Source: Duganella sp. BJB476
GTDB lineage: Bacteria > Pseudomonadota > Gammaproteobacteria > Burkholderiales > Burkholderiaceae_D
Assembly (NCBI RefSeq): GCF_003416895.1
Contig: NZ_QVIO01000004.1
Location: forward strand, 186,001-250,000
Direction: 5' to 3'
DNA length: 64,000 bases
Below the pieces are notes generated by a model. The model saw nothing but the letters and a program-made list of their open reading frames with translations. It searched no databases and was not told the origin of the DNA. Positions 1 through 10,273 of the stretch are shown here, in pieces (positions within the stretch are counted from its first letter, which is position 1; each line of letters begins with the position of its first letter). A program made the translations under genes and the position numbers.

Positions 1-1775
<1,775 letters not shown>

Positions 1776-1815
1776 TTCTACTACTCGATTCCGACAACAA
1801 AACTACGACTAAGGT

Positions 1816-2652
1816 TTAATCGGCCCAGACGATGACGCCGGTGTAACCGGTGACCAGCACCATCAGGCCGAAGGCGATGCGATACCACGCGAACGCGGTG
1901 AAGGTGTGCGAGCTGATATAACGCAGCAGCCAGCGCACGCACAGGAAGGCCGAGACGAAGGCCGCCACGGTGCCGATCGAGAACAGCGGCAGGTCGGAGG
2001 CCGACAGCAGCGCGCGTTCCTTGTACAGCGAATACACGGTGGCGCCCAGCAGCGTGGGGATCGCCAGGAAGAACGAGAACTCGGTCGCCACCTTGCGCGA
2101 CAGGCCGAAGATCATGCTGCCCATGATGGTGGCGCCGGAGCGGCTGGTGCCGGGGATCAGCGCGAACGCCTGGGCGATGCCGATCTTGAGCGCGTCCACC
2201 GGCGTGATGTCGTCCACCGAATTAATGCGGGACATGGCCGGATTGGCTTTCTCGCGCTTTTCCACCCACAGGATGACGAAGCCGCCGACGATGAAGGCCA
2301 GCGCCACCGGCACCGGCGCGAACAGCTTGGCCTTGATGGCCTTGTTGAACAGCACGCCCAGCACGGCGGCCGGCATGAAGGCGATCAGCACGTTGAGCGC
2401 GAAGCGCTGCTGTTTCGGGTCGCCCAGGCCGGTCAGCACGGCGGCGATGCGCGCGCGGTACTCCCAGCAGACGGCGAAGATGGCGCCCGCCTGGATGACG
2501 ATCTCGAACACTTTCATTTTTTCTTCCAGGCCGTGGAAGCCCAGCAGGTGTTCCGCCAGAATCAGATGGCCGGTCGACGAGATCGGCAGGAATTCCGTGA
2601 AACCTTCAACCAGGCCCATGATCAGGGCTTTGAGTGCGAGAACGATATCCAT
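1816..2652 (-). CDS. uppP: Undecaprenyl-diphosphatase UppP (BacA)
   Basis: Integral membrane enzyme that dephosphorylates undecaprenyl pyrophosphate to recycle the lipid carrier of peptidoglycan and polysaccharide synthesis; overproduction gives bacitracin resistance. The 278-residue length is normal for the family. The two family signatures are present: EGFTEFLPISSTGH near residues 16-29 with the catalytic glutamates and histidine, and PGTSRSG near residue 166 with the catalytic Arg. About eight hydrophobic segments are visible. It lies upstream of recQ on the same strand, with a 40-base gap. Confidence 0.97.
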   Translation of the reverse strand: MDIVLALKALIMGLVEGFTEFLPISSTGHLILAEHLLGFHGLEEKMKVFEIVIQAGAIFAVCWEYRARIAAVLTGLGDPKQQRFALNVLIAFMPAAVLGVLFNKAIKAKLFAPVPVALAFIVGGFVILWVEKREKANPAMSRINSVDDITPVDALKIGIAQAFALIPGTSRSGATIMGSMIFGLSRKVATEFSFFLAIPTLLGATVYSLYKERALLSASDLPLFSIGTVAAFVSAFLCVRWLLRYISSHTFTAFAWYRIAFGLMVLVTGYTGVIVWAD

Positions 2653-2775
2653 GAGGTCAATAATTAGTTGGTGGGAAGGGAGGCTCTGTCACAGCGCCGG
2701 GGTCGAAGCTTACCATGTTCGCCGCCTCCGATTCTGAATCTCACTCAAGCGTAATGCGGTTTTCGGCGGCCAGAC

Positions 2776-2800
2776 GAAAAAACGCCCCGGAACGGGGCGT
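2776..2800 (-). terminator. Rho-independent terminator of the M36 peptidase gene
   Basis: Stem ACGCCCCG / CGGGGCGT with a GAA loop. On the minus strand it is followed by six T (2777-2782 read in reverse). It lies about 30 bases past the stop of the peptidase gene at 2831. Confidence 0.85.
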
Positions 2801-2830
2801 TGAAAGGAAGATATTTCGACCGCTGGCTGC

Positions 2831-4948
2831 TTACCAGCTGGCCTTGAGCGTGTACTTGCCGCTGGTGGCGCCGGTGCCGCCGCCGTAGTAGATCACCTTG
2901 GCGTACAGCGTGCCGGCGGTGCCGTAGCTCAGGCTGTCGGTCGCTCCGGTGCCATTGGTGCTGGACGCCACCTTGGTGCCGGCGCTGTTGTACAGCTCCA
3001 GGTCGTAGTCCGAGCTGGCGTTCGGGGCCAGGGTCAGGGCCAGCGTTTTGCCCGACGGCAGCACGATCTTGTAGTAATCGACGTCCGACGAGGCGCTTAT
3101 GGTGCCGTTGACGGTGGTGCCGGCGGTGCCGATGGCTTGCGCGGTGGCGGTGGTGTTATTGCTCTCCACTTCGCTGATGGTCGGGCCGCTGACCACCGAC
3201 GACAGGATGTTCTGCGCCTCGAACTTGGCCTGGAAGGTGTTGGCATAGGTCAGGTCCGACGGGAACAGCGTCTTGGCCGCGTTGACGATGGCGGTGGCCA
3301 TGGCCGGCATCTTGACGTTGCTGCCCAGGCCGAAGTGCGCCTCCAGGATGATCTGGTCGATATTGGCGCGCGGCTTGCCGGCGGCGATCAGCGCCACCAT
3401 CGACTGGTACAGCGGCGCCGACCACAGCTCATCCGACTGGAAGCTGACGCCGCCCTCGGTCACCGACTGGTGCGCGGCGTAGGTCTTGCTGGCGTTGTAC
3501 TTGGCGTCGGTGCGGTTCAGCATGCGGCCGTCCCAGCAGGCGCCGTGGCCGTCCCAGCTGAAGGCCCATTCCGGGTGGTAGATCTTGCCGTTCGGCGTGC
3601 TGTAGGAGTAGGACGCGGCCCAGTAGTCGCCGAAGCCTTCGCCCATGGCGCCGGTGTCGCCGCCGCTCCAGCTGCTGTTGATGTTGGCCTGGATGCCGTG
3701 ACCGTATTCGTGCAGGATCACGTCGGCGTCTTCGCTGTCGTTCACGCAGCCGTGGCCGAAGGCCAGGTAGTCCGAACCGGCGGCGCCGCCGCTGTAGTGC
3801 GAATTGTCGTCGCCGTTGACGCCGTTAGTGTCGACGTCCAGCGGACGGTTGATGATGGACTTGGTGCCGGTGAAGCCCAGCGACTGGATGTAGCGCTGGC
3901 TCTGGTCCAGGTGGAAGTAGACGTTGCTGTCGTCGAAGGCGTCGTTGCCGCGCTTGGCCGTCCACACGCCGTTGCTGGTGGTGCTGGGCGCAGTGTTCGG
4001 TGCTTCGATGTCCTTGATGTTGACGAACGGGCCGCTCAGCTTGTAGACGCCGCCGGTCACCGTCAGGTCGCGCAGGGTCTTGGTCGAGTAGGCGGCGTCG
4101 AAGGCGGAGGCGGGCGAGGTGTCGGTCAGCGCGTCGGTGTTGAGCACCGTGCGTGGATCGGGGTCGAAGGCGTAGCCGGAACCGTTGATGCCGGACGGCG
4201 TGGCGGCGGCCACTGTGCCGCCTTGCAACTTGCGGCCATGCGCATCCTGGCTGTCGCTGATCGCCTTGGTGGCGGCGTGGCGGTCCAGCACCGGGCCGGC
4301 CAGTTCGGCGCGGGCGTCCAGCGTGCGCTTGCCGCGGCGCGGCAGCGAAGTGGAATAGGAGCCGATGACGGCGCCGCTGTGCGCGTTCAGGAACTGCACG
4401 AAGCCGCCGGTCGGCATCTGCGCTTCGATGCGCACCTTGCGCGCCAGTTGCACGCCATCCTTGGTGGTGACCCACACCAGTTCGGAGGACGGGGTGGCCA
4501 CCAGCGGGTGCTGCACCTTCATATTGGTCCAGGCCTTGTCCAGCGCCTGGTCGTCGGTGATCTGGGCCTGGTTGTACAGCTGGTTGACGGCGTTGGCGTC
4601 CACCTTGTCGGAGATGTAGCGGGTTTCGTTGAAGATCTTTTGCAGCTGGCCGCTCTTGCTGATGGAGACGATGATCTCGGCCCGGTCCACTGGCAGGCCG
4701 CGCAGCATTTGCTGATAGTGGTAGTGCTTGCCGGTGAGCGATTCCTGCACCTTCACCAGTCCCAGGTTGTTCAGCGACGCAGGCAGGCCGAACTGGGCCG
4801 CGTTCTGGCGCAGCGCGTCTTCGGCCGTGGTGGCGGTGGTGCTGGAGAACAGCGTCAGGTTGTCAACGGAGTAGCTGCCGGCGTGCGCGGAACCCGCGTA
4901 GGCCAGGACGATCAGGGATGCAATCAGGGGACGGGCGAAGTGGCGCAT
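2831..4948 (-). CDS. Secreted M36 (fungalysin-like) zinc metallopeptidase with C-terminal PPC domain
   Basis: Exported endopeptidase of 705 residues. A signal peptide (residues 1-23, ending SAHA) is followed by an FTP-like propeptide region (about residues 60-200). The catalytic domain carries HEYGH at residues 413-417, the zinc ligands and catalytic Glu. The downstream GAMGEGFGDYWAA segment supplies the third ligand Glu, a pattern typical of M36 rather than M4. The last ~95 residues form a bacterial pre-peptidase C-terminal (PPC) domain (VDYYKIVLPSG...YDLELYNSAG), usually cleaved after secretion. It is monocistronic with its own terminator. The exact substrate is unknown; extracellular protein scavenging is the likely role. 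Confidence 0.9.
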   Translation of the reverse strand: MRHFARPLIASLIVLAYAGSAHAGSYSVDNLTLFSSTTATTAEDALRQNAAQFGLPASLNNLGLVKVQESLTGKHYHYQQMLRGLPVDRAEIIVSISKSGQLQKIFNETRYISDKVDANAVNQLYNQAQITDDQALDKAWTNMKVQHPLVATPSSELVWVTTKDGVQLARKVRIEAQMPTGGFVQFLNAHSGAVIGSYSTSLPRRGKRTLDARAELAGPVLDRHAATKAISDSQDAHGRKLQGGTVAAATPSGINGSGYAFDPDPRTVLNTDALTDTSPASAFDAAYSTKTLRDLTVTGGVYKLSGPFVNIKDIEAPNTAPSTTSNGVWTAKRGNDAFDDSNVYFHLDQSQRYIQSLGFTGTKSIINRPLDVDTNGVNGDDNSHYSGGAAGSDYLAFGHGCVNDSEDADVILHEYGHGIQANINSSWSGGDTGAMGEGFGDYWAASYSYSTPNGKIYHPEWAFSWDGHGACWDGRMLNRTDAKYNASKTYAAHQSVTEGGVSFQSDELWSAPLYQSMVALIAAGKPRANIDQIILEAHFGLGSNVKMPAMATAIVNAAKTLFPSDLTYANTFQAKFEAQNILSSVVSGPTISEVESNNTTATAQAIGTAGTTVNGTISASSDVDYYKIVLPSGKTLALTLAPNASSDYDLELYNSAGTKVASSTNGTGATDSLSYGTAGTLYAKVIYYGGGTGATSGKYTLKASW

Positions 4949-5146
4949 GCTGCATGAACTCCTATAGGTATTGGTTTATTCGGTATGCGAGCCTTGTGGG
5001 TGCCAAACGAGTATAGCCACGCCTTTTTGCCATTTGTAAAATCGGGCGTTTTTAGACAGTTTTCCGGATTCTGTTAAAAATGAGACATAGCGGCGGCCCG
5101 CGCGCGGCGCTAAGATGGGCCCCAAATCATCAACGAAAGGTAGCTT

Positions 5147-5494
5147 ATGCACAGGCTGTTTTCCCTGCTCTTGCCGGTCGCGCTGGCGTCCGGCTGCGCG
5201 ATGGCGCAAGCGCCCAAGCCGATCGAGGACGTGGAGCCGGAGGTGACGCAGCAGGTGGCCGCCGCCGTGGCGAACATGGCGGTCGATCCGGCGGCCGCGC
5301 CTGCCGGTGACGGAGCGTCGCTGCTGCGCGCCTGCCCGGCCCAGGCCACGCCGGCGCTGGAGCTGCTGCAACGCACGGTCGACGGCGAAGAGCGCACCTA
5401 CCTGTACCGCACCCGCTGCGGCAAGGCGCTGCTGGTGTCGGCCACCTACGGAAAGAACCGCGCCATCAAGCGCCTGGTGGTCAAGGCGGAATAA
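5147..5494 (+). CDS. Hypothetical exported protein, possible lipoprotein
   Basis: A 115-residue protein that I do not recognise. It starts with a signal sequence whose end, LASGC at residues 13-17, could be a weak lipobox; cleavage after AMA (residues 18-20) by signal peptidase I is equally possible. The mature part has an Ala-rich acidic stretch, then a compact C-terminal half with two cysteines (CPAQ and RCGKA) that could form a disulfide. A GAAAGG sequence lies 7 bases before the ATG. It is transcribed alone and convergently with the TonB receptor gene. Confidence 0.7.
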   Translation: MHRLFSLLLPVALASGCAMAQAPKPIEDVEPEVTQQVAAAVANMAVDPAAAPAGDGASLLRACPAQATPALELLQRTVDGEERTYLYRTRCGKALLVSATYGKNRAIKRLVVKAE

Positions 5495-5525
5495 AAAAAG
5501 CCCTCCGGCCGCGAGGACGGAGGGC
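5493..5525 (-). terminator. Rho-independent terminator of the TonB-dependent receptor gene
   Basis: Stem GCCCTCCG (5500-5507) / CGGAGGGC (5518-5525), followed on the minus strand by seven T (complement of 5493-5499). The T-tract is on the minus-strand side only, so it mainly serves the gene at 5568-7973. It also sits directly behind the convergent gene ending at 5494. Confidence 0.85.
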
Positions 5526-5567
5526 GAAAGAGCGACCTGATGGCGGGGTCGCGAGGAGATGCAAGCT

Positions 5568-7973
5568 TTAGAACGTCATGTCGAGGCGGGCGCCGAAGTA
5601 GCGCTGGAAGTCGCGCGGCGGCAGCCACTCGGTGGTGTTGACCACCAGCGGCGTATTGGGCGCCTTGCTGCTCCAGTTGCTGTTGGCGTAGCCGTTGTTC
5701 AGGCCGGCCGCATAGCGCTTGTCGAACAGGTTGTTGACCAGGAAGGTGAACTTGTAGCGGTCCTGCTTGTCCTTCACGCCGAAGCTCAGGTTGGTGATGC
5801 TGTAGGCGCCCTGCACCGTCATCGGATCCTGGTTCAGCGAGAACTGCGTGCGGCTCTGGTAGCGCGTGGTGGCCGCGACGAAGCCGTTGAAGCTCTGCGA
5901 CGGCAGCACCAGGTCATACTGGCCGCCCAGGTTGACCTTGATCTTGGGCGCGTTCGGCAGCGTCTTGCCGGCCAGGTCCTGCACATTGCTGTTGTTGTAC
6001 TTCGGGCTGACCACGCAGCCAGGTCCGATCACGGTGCCGGTGCCGGTGGCGTTGAGCACGTTGTAGCACGGGCCGTTCTCGAAGGACTGGATGGTGGCCT
6101 CGGTGTAGGCGAAGCTGCCGTTCAGCTGCAGCTCGCGCGTGACGCGGATGCTGCCTTCCGCTTCCACGCCCTGCGTGCGCAGGCCGCCGATGCTGTTCAA
6201 GCCGGTGCGATAGGTGCCGTCGGCGTCGAAAAAGCTCGACGATTGCTGGAAGTTCGAGAAGTTGGTGCGGAACAGCGCCATGCTGAACATCGCGCGGTTG
6301 TCGAGCAGGCTTTGCTTGAGGCCGATCTCATAACTCTTCGCGGTTTCCGGCTTGACGGCCGGCAGCTTGGCGGTGGCGGCCGTGAAGCCGGACGTCAGGT
6401 CGTAGGCCACGCCCTTGTGGCCGGTCGAGGCCATGGCGTAGACCATGCTGTCCTTGTTGAGGCGGTGTTCCAGGCCCAGCTTGCCGGTGAAGCTCTTGTC
6501 GTTGTCTTCCTTGTGATAGTACTCGGTCAGCGCGTGCACTTGCGGCGGCACCGTGTAGCGGCGGAAGTTGTAGCCGGTGTCTTCGTCGTTGTAGCGGCCG
6601 CCGAGGATCAGGCTGGTGTTCGGCACGAAGTCCCACGAACCCTGGCCGTAGATGGCCTTGCTGATGTTCCAGGCGTCGGCGCCGTAGGAGGTGCCGTAGG
6701 CCTGGATCAGCGGCGCCTTGGTCAGCTCGCGGTTCAGCCAGTTCTTGCCGTACCACAGGCCGGCGACGTAGCGCACCGCGCCCTTGTCCGGCGAGGTCAG
6801 GCGCAACTCCTGCGTGGTCGAGTGGACGTCGAACGAGCCGTACTGGAACAGGCCGCCGTGCATGCCGGTCGGCTGGCCGTTCGGCAGCAGCAGGAAGGGC
6901 AGGATGTCGATGTCGGTGTTGTCGTTGTCCTGGTAGTCGTCCATGTGGTAGCGGCTGTAGGACGAGATCGAGCTCAGCGTGTGGCCGGCCAGCGGACCGT
7001 TCGGATCGAACGCCCAGTCCAGCTTGACGCCGGTGCCGGCGTCGTGGAACTTGCCGCCGGTCGGGTAATCGTTGCGCACGTCGCGGTTGCCGGGGCCGAT
7101 GGTGATGCCGTTCAATACCAGCGAGGCCGGCAGCTGCGGCGCGTTGCGGTAGATGCCGCCCGGCGACATATAGCTGTAGGCGTTGGAGCAGCAGAACTTC
7201 TCGGTGCGGTTGTAGTGCGGCGTCAGGGTGACGGTCAGCTGGTCGGTCGGGGTCCATTCCAGTTTTCCGCTGAGGTTGTCGCCCTTGCTGCCGTTCAGGT
7301 GGCCGCCGGTGGACAGGTCGTTGAGCGTGCCCTGGTAGCTGGTCTTGCTGGCGGCCAGGCGCATGCGCAGCGTGTCCGACACGGCGCCGCCGACGCTGAA
7401 GCCGGCCCGCCATTCATGGTCGTCGGTCAGGTAGGTGCTGACGGTGGTCTTGATCGGGCCGCCGATCGGCTTGGTGGTGATGTTCAACGCGCCGGCGATC
7501 GAGCTCTTGCCGAACAGAGTGGACTGCGGCCCCTTCAGCACCTCGATGCGGTAGACGTCGGCCAGGTCCTTGAAGGCGCCGGCCTGCATGCCCTGCGGGA
7601 TATCGTCGACGATGACCGAGACGTCGGCCTCGACGCCGATGCCCAGCGAGAAGGTGCCGATGCCGCGCATATTGATGCTGAAGTTGCCCGGCTGGCTGCC
7701 GTAGGACAGCGTCAGCGCCGGCGATAGCGAGGGGATGTCTTCCAGGTCGCGCACGTTGGAGCGTTGCAGCACGGCGTCGCCCAGCACGGTGATCGAGGCC
7801 GGCACGTCTTGCAGGTTCTGGGCGCGCTTGTTGGCGGTGACGACCACCGATTCAAGCTTGCCGCTGTCGGCCGGGGTGGCCTGCTGGGCGGAGGCGGCGC
7901 CGAGGCCGAGCAGGGGTAGGGCGAGCGCGACTGCAGCCGTGATGGGCCGCAGCGCAGGAATGGCAGGTTTCAT
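5568..7973 (-). CDS. TonB-dependent outer membrane receptor
   Basis: An 801-residue outer membrane channel for active uptake driven by TonB-ExbBD. It has a signal peptide (residues 1-29, ASAQQ cleavage area), a TonB-box-like segment (ESVVVTANKR) and a plug domain with VPASITVLGD, MRGIG and EVLKGPQSTLFGKSSIAGALNI. A 22-strand-type barrel follows, ending in the aromatic residue Phe (LDMTF). It is not a SusC-type protein and no SusD gene is nearby. Its position beside uronate enzymes suggests that it imports oligosaccharides, but plug sequences of siderophore receptors look similar. It has its own terminator and operator, apart from the neighbouring hydrolase gene. Confidence 0.9.
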   Translation of the reverse strand: MKPAIPALRPITAAVALALPLLGLGAASAQQATPADSGKLESVVVTANKRAQNLQDVPASITVLGDAVLQRSNVRDLEDIPSLSPALTLSYGSQPGNFSINMRGIGTFSLGIGVEADVSVIVDDIPQGMQAGAFKDLADVYRIEVLKGPQSTLFGKSSIAGALNITTKPIGGPIKTTVSTYLTDDHEWRAGFSVGGAVSDTLRMRLAASKTSYQGTLNDLSTGGHLNGSKGDNLSGKLEWTPTDQLTVTLTPHYNRTEKFCCSNAYSYMSPGGIYRNAPQLPASLVLNGITIGPGNRDVRNDYPTGGKFHDAGTGVKLDWAFDPNGPLAGHTLSSISSYSRYHMDDYQDNDNTDIDILPFLLLPNGQPTGMHGGLFQYGSFDVHSTTQELRLTSPDKGAVRYVAGLWYGKNWLNRELTKAPLIQAYGTSYGADAWNISKAIYGQGSWDFVPNTSLILGGRYNDEDTGYNFRRYTVPPQVHALTEYYHKEDNDKSFTGKLGLEHRLNKDSMVYAMASTGHKGVAYDLTSGFTAATAKLPAVKPETAKSYEIGLKQSLLDNRAMFSMALFRTNFSNFQQSSSFFDADGTYRTGLNSIGGLRTQGVEAEGSIRVTRELQLNGSFAYTEATIQSFENGPCYNVLNATGTGTVIGPGCVVSPKYNNSNVQDLAGKTLPNAPKIKVNLGGQYDLVLPSQSFNGFVAATTRYQSRTQFSLNQDPMTVQGAYSITNLSFGVKDKQDRYKFTFLVNNLFDKRYAAGLNNGYANSNWSSKAPNTPLVVNTTEWLPPRDFQRYFGARLDMTF

Positions 7974-7999
7974 GAAGTCTCCAGTTTATTAATTGCTTT

Positions 8000-8015
8000 G
8001 TGGAATCGCTTCCAC
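8000..8015. promoter_or_regulatory. LacI-type operator candidate upstream of the TonB receptor
   Basis: GTGGAATCGCTTCCAC is a 16-base inverted repeat with a central CG and 7 of 8 paired positions, the usual layout of LacI-family operators. It ends 27 bases before the receptor start codon. Its half-site (GTGGAA) differs from the AAACGTTT sites elsewhere in the locus, so a different family member may bind it. Confidence 0.5.
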
Positions 8016-8024
8016 TTATGGTCA

Positions 8025-8058
8025 AAAAATACGCCGGCAATCTCATGGACTGCCGGCG
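8025..8058 (-). terminator. Rho-independent terminator of the GH88/GH105 gene
   Basis: Stem CGCCGGCA (8032-8039) / TGCCGGCG (8051-8058) with an 11-base loop, followed on the minus strand by six T (complement of 8025-8030). It separates the udh-hydrolase unit from the receptor gene. Confidence 0.8.
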
Positions 8059-8067
8059 GTGGTGCGC

Positions 8068-10254
8068 TTACTTGGTACTAACCTTCAGTGGCGCCTTCAG
8101 TTTCTGTGCGTAGTTGCGCACGTAGGCCTGCCATGCCGCGCCATCGGCGAAATCGCCGCTCTTGTTCCAGCCCGCGCCGAAGTAGTAGACGAAGGGCTTG
8201 CCCGCCTGCGCGGCGCCCAGCGTCAGCTGCTGGCCGTCGGTGATGGCGTAGCCGCTGGCGCCGGCCGGCAGGATCACGCCGCAGCCGATGATGCCGTCGT
8301 CGCCGTGTTGCGGTTCCCAGTAACTGGCCCAGCCGCCGGCGGCGTCGGTCACGTATTCTCCCTGGCCGTCGCGCTGCACGATGCCCACGCCCACTGTCAG
8401 CGGGCCTTTGCCGTCGGCGTTGTAGCGGCTTTCGACGCGGGTCATGTTGGAGCCGGCGTCGATGGAGAAACGCTTTACTTCGGAGACCATGCGGCCATTG
8501 CCCGCGTCCCACTGACCGAAACTGAGTTCGAACACGGAGCGCAGCGGACCGTCAGCCAGCACTTTCCAGCCCTGGTAGTTGGAGGAGTTATGCAGCGCGT
8601 TATCGGCGTAGATGGTGGTGCCGCCGCAGCCGCGGTTCTGGCCCACGTGGTAGTAGTCCAGGCCTTCGCCGACATCCTTGTGATAGGCGCCGGTCTTGTA
8701 CCACTTGTCCACCACCGGGTAGCGCACCCGCTTGGCCCACACGTCCACGCCGCTGCTGATCAGGTGTTCCTTCGGATCCTTGATGATGGCCGGTCCGTAG
8801 ACGCGGTGCACGGTGCGGTCGCTTTCCCACGCGAAGTCGTCCAGCCGTTCCGGCACGAAGCGCGCATGCGTCTTCACGTCGGCCGGTGGCGTGGCGGCCA
8901 GGCGTTCTGCCGGCAGCACCAGATAGCGGCGCGTATCGCCGGCCGGCACGTTCACGGAGAACAGCAGCTGTTTGCCTATCACCTGGGAGTTGAGGATCGC
9001 CGAGGTGGACGCATCCATCACCACCGGCGTCTTGACGCCTGGAGTGACTTCCACCAGTTCGTCGCCGCGCAGGCCGTCGGTGCCATTGGCCACGCTGACC
9101 GTCTGCAGCCTGGCCTTGTCCAGCACCGCCATGCGATACACCTCGCTGCCAGCGAGCAGGAAGCCGCCGACGCCATAGACTTCGGTGGCGTCGTTGTCGA
9201 ACGATTTGGGATCCTGGCCGATCGGCTGCACGTGGGTCAGCTTGCCGTCGGCCTGCACGTTGGCCACCAGCGCGCTCCATACCTTCTGCACGGCGGGCTT
9301 GTAGGTCTTGGCATCCAGCAGGCCCTGGTTGACGCCCCAGGCGAAGGCATAGGCATACAGCGCCGAGCCGCTCGATTCCTTCAGCGGATAGCTGGCCGGG
9401 TCCAGCAGGCTGGCACGCCATAGGCCGTCCGGCTGCTGCAGCGTTAGCAGCTTGGCCGACATCTCCTTGTACTGCTGCTCGAAGCGCGGACGGGCAGGGT
9501 GCCTGGCCGGCAGGTACTGCAGCATGCGCACCAGGCCACCCATCACCCAGCCGTTGCCGCGTCCCCAGTAGACCTTCTGGCCATTGGCTTCGCGCTTGTC
9601 GAAGTATTTGCTGTCGCGGAAGTAGAGGTGCGCTTCCTTGTCGTACAGGTAGTCCGACGTGGCCCACCATTCGCTGACGGCGAAGTCCAGGTAGCGCTGG
9701 TCGCCGGTGACGGCCCACAGGCGCAGCCAGGTTGGAGGACCCATGAACAGCGCGTCGCACCACGACCAGCGCTCCTGGTTGCCCGGAACGGTGAAGTCCA
9801 GCGTGCCGCTGCGGCGGTTGGCGAGGATGTCGTCGAAGCTGGCGCGCATGGCGGCGATCATCTTCGGATCGCGCAATTGCAGATACAGCTCGGCGTAGGT
9901 CTGGCCGATGATGTGGTCGTCCGCGTGGTAGTGGTTGGGACCCAGCTTCCATTGGTTCTTGTCGCCGATGGCGAGCATGGCGTCGCGGTATTTGCGGTCG
10001 CCAGAGATGCCCACCAGGGCCATGAAACCGGTATCGCCCACCGCCTGCGTCCAGTCGTCGGTGCGGTGCTTGCTGGGGTTGGCCAGCTGCCAGTCGGCCA
10101 CGCGCTCCATCGCGTTCAACACCGCTTTCGGATTGATGGCGGCCGATGGCGCGGCCGTTTCGGTGGGTGGCGCTTCGCCGGCGAAGACTGGTGTTGCGGG
10201 CAGTGCGGCCACAAAGGCGGCCAGCACGGCGGCGTGCAGATACGTTGGTTTCAT
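8068..10254 (-). CDS. Unsaturated uronyl hydrolase, GH88/GH105, fused to a DUF4861-like domain
   Basis: Hydrolyses the 4,5-unsaturated uronic acid that lyases leave at the non-reducing end of oligosaccharides. The start at 10254 gives a signal peptide (MKPTYLHAAVLAAFVAALPATPVFA); the frame is open further upstream but that part lacks export features. The alpha/alpha-toroid (about residues 35-370) carries the GH105 segment CDALFMGPP with the catalytic Asp near residue 167, and NHYHADDHIIGQ. The C-terminal ~350 residues (DYYHVGQNRGCGGTTIY) match the DUF4861 pattern found beside such hydrolases in other polysaccharide loci. The 19-base gap to the uronate dehydrogenase gene makes an operon. Exact linkage specificity cannot be read from sequence. 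Confidence 0.87.
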   Translation of the reverse strand: MKPTYLHAAVLAAFVAALPATPVFAGEAPPTETAAPSAAINPKAVLNAMERVADWQLANPSKHRTDDWTQAVGDTGFMALVGISGDRKYRDAMLAIGDKNQWKLGPNHYHADDHIIGQTYAELYLQLRDPKMIAAMRASFDDILANRRSGTLDFTVPGNQERWSWCDALFMGPPTWLRLWAVTGDQRYLDFAVSEWWATSDYLYDKEAHLYFRDSKYFDKREANGQKVYWGRGNGWVMGGLVRMLQYLPARHPARPRFEQQYKEMSAKLLTLQQPDGLWRASLLDPASYPLKESSGSALYAYAFAWGVNQGLLDAKTYKPAVQKVWSALVANVQADGKLTHVQPIGQDPKSFDNDATEVYGVGGFLLAGSEVYRMAVLDKARLQTVSVANGTDGLRGDELVEVTPGVKTPVVMDASTSAILNSQVIGKQLLFSVNVPAGDTRRYLVLPAERLAATPPADVKTHARFVPERLDDFAWESDRTVHRVYGPAIIKDPKEHLISSGVDVWAKRVRYPVVDKWYKTGAYHKDVGEGLDYYHVGQNRGCGGTTIYADNALHNSSNYQGWKVLADGPLRSVFELSFGQWDAGNGRMVSEVKRFSIDAGSNMTRVESRYNADGKGPLTVGVGIVQRDGQGEYVTDAAGGWASYWEPQHGDDGIIGCGVILPAGASGYAITDGQQLTLGAAQAGKPFVYYFGAGWNKSGDFADGAAWQAYVRNYAQKLKAPLKVSTK

Positions 10255-10273
10255 GTAGGCGTCTCGTTGAGTT

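Noticed and set aside
5559..7727. 722-codon plus-strand frame opposite the TonB receptor
   Set aside because: Shadow frame; the receptor on the minus strand has signal peptide, plug and barrel end.
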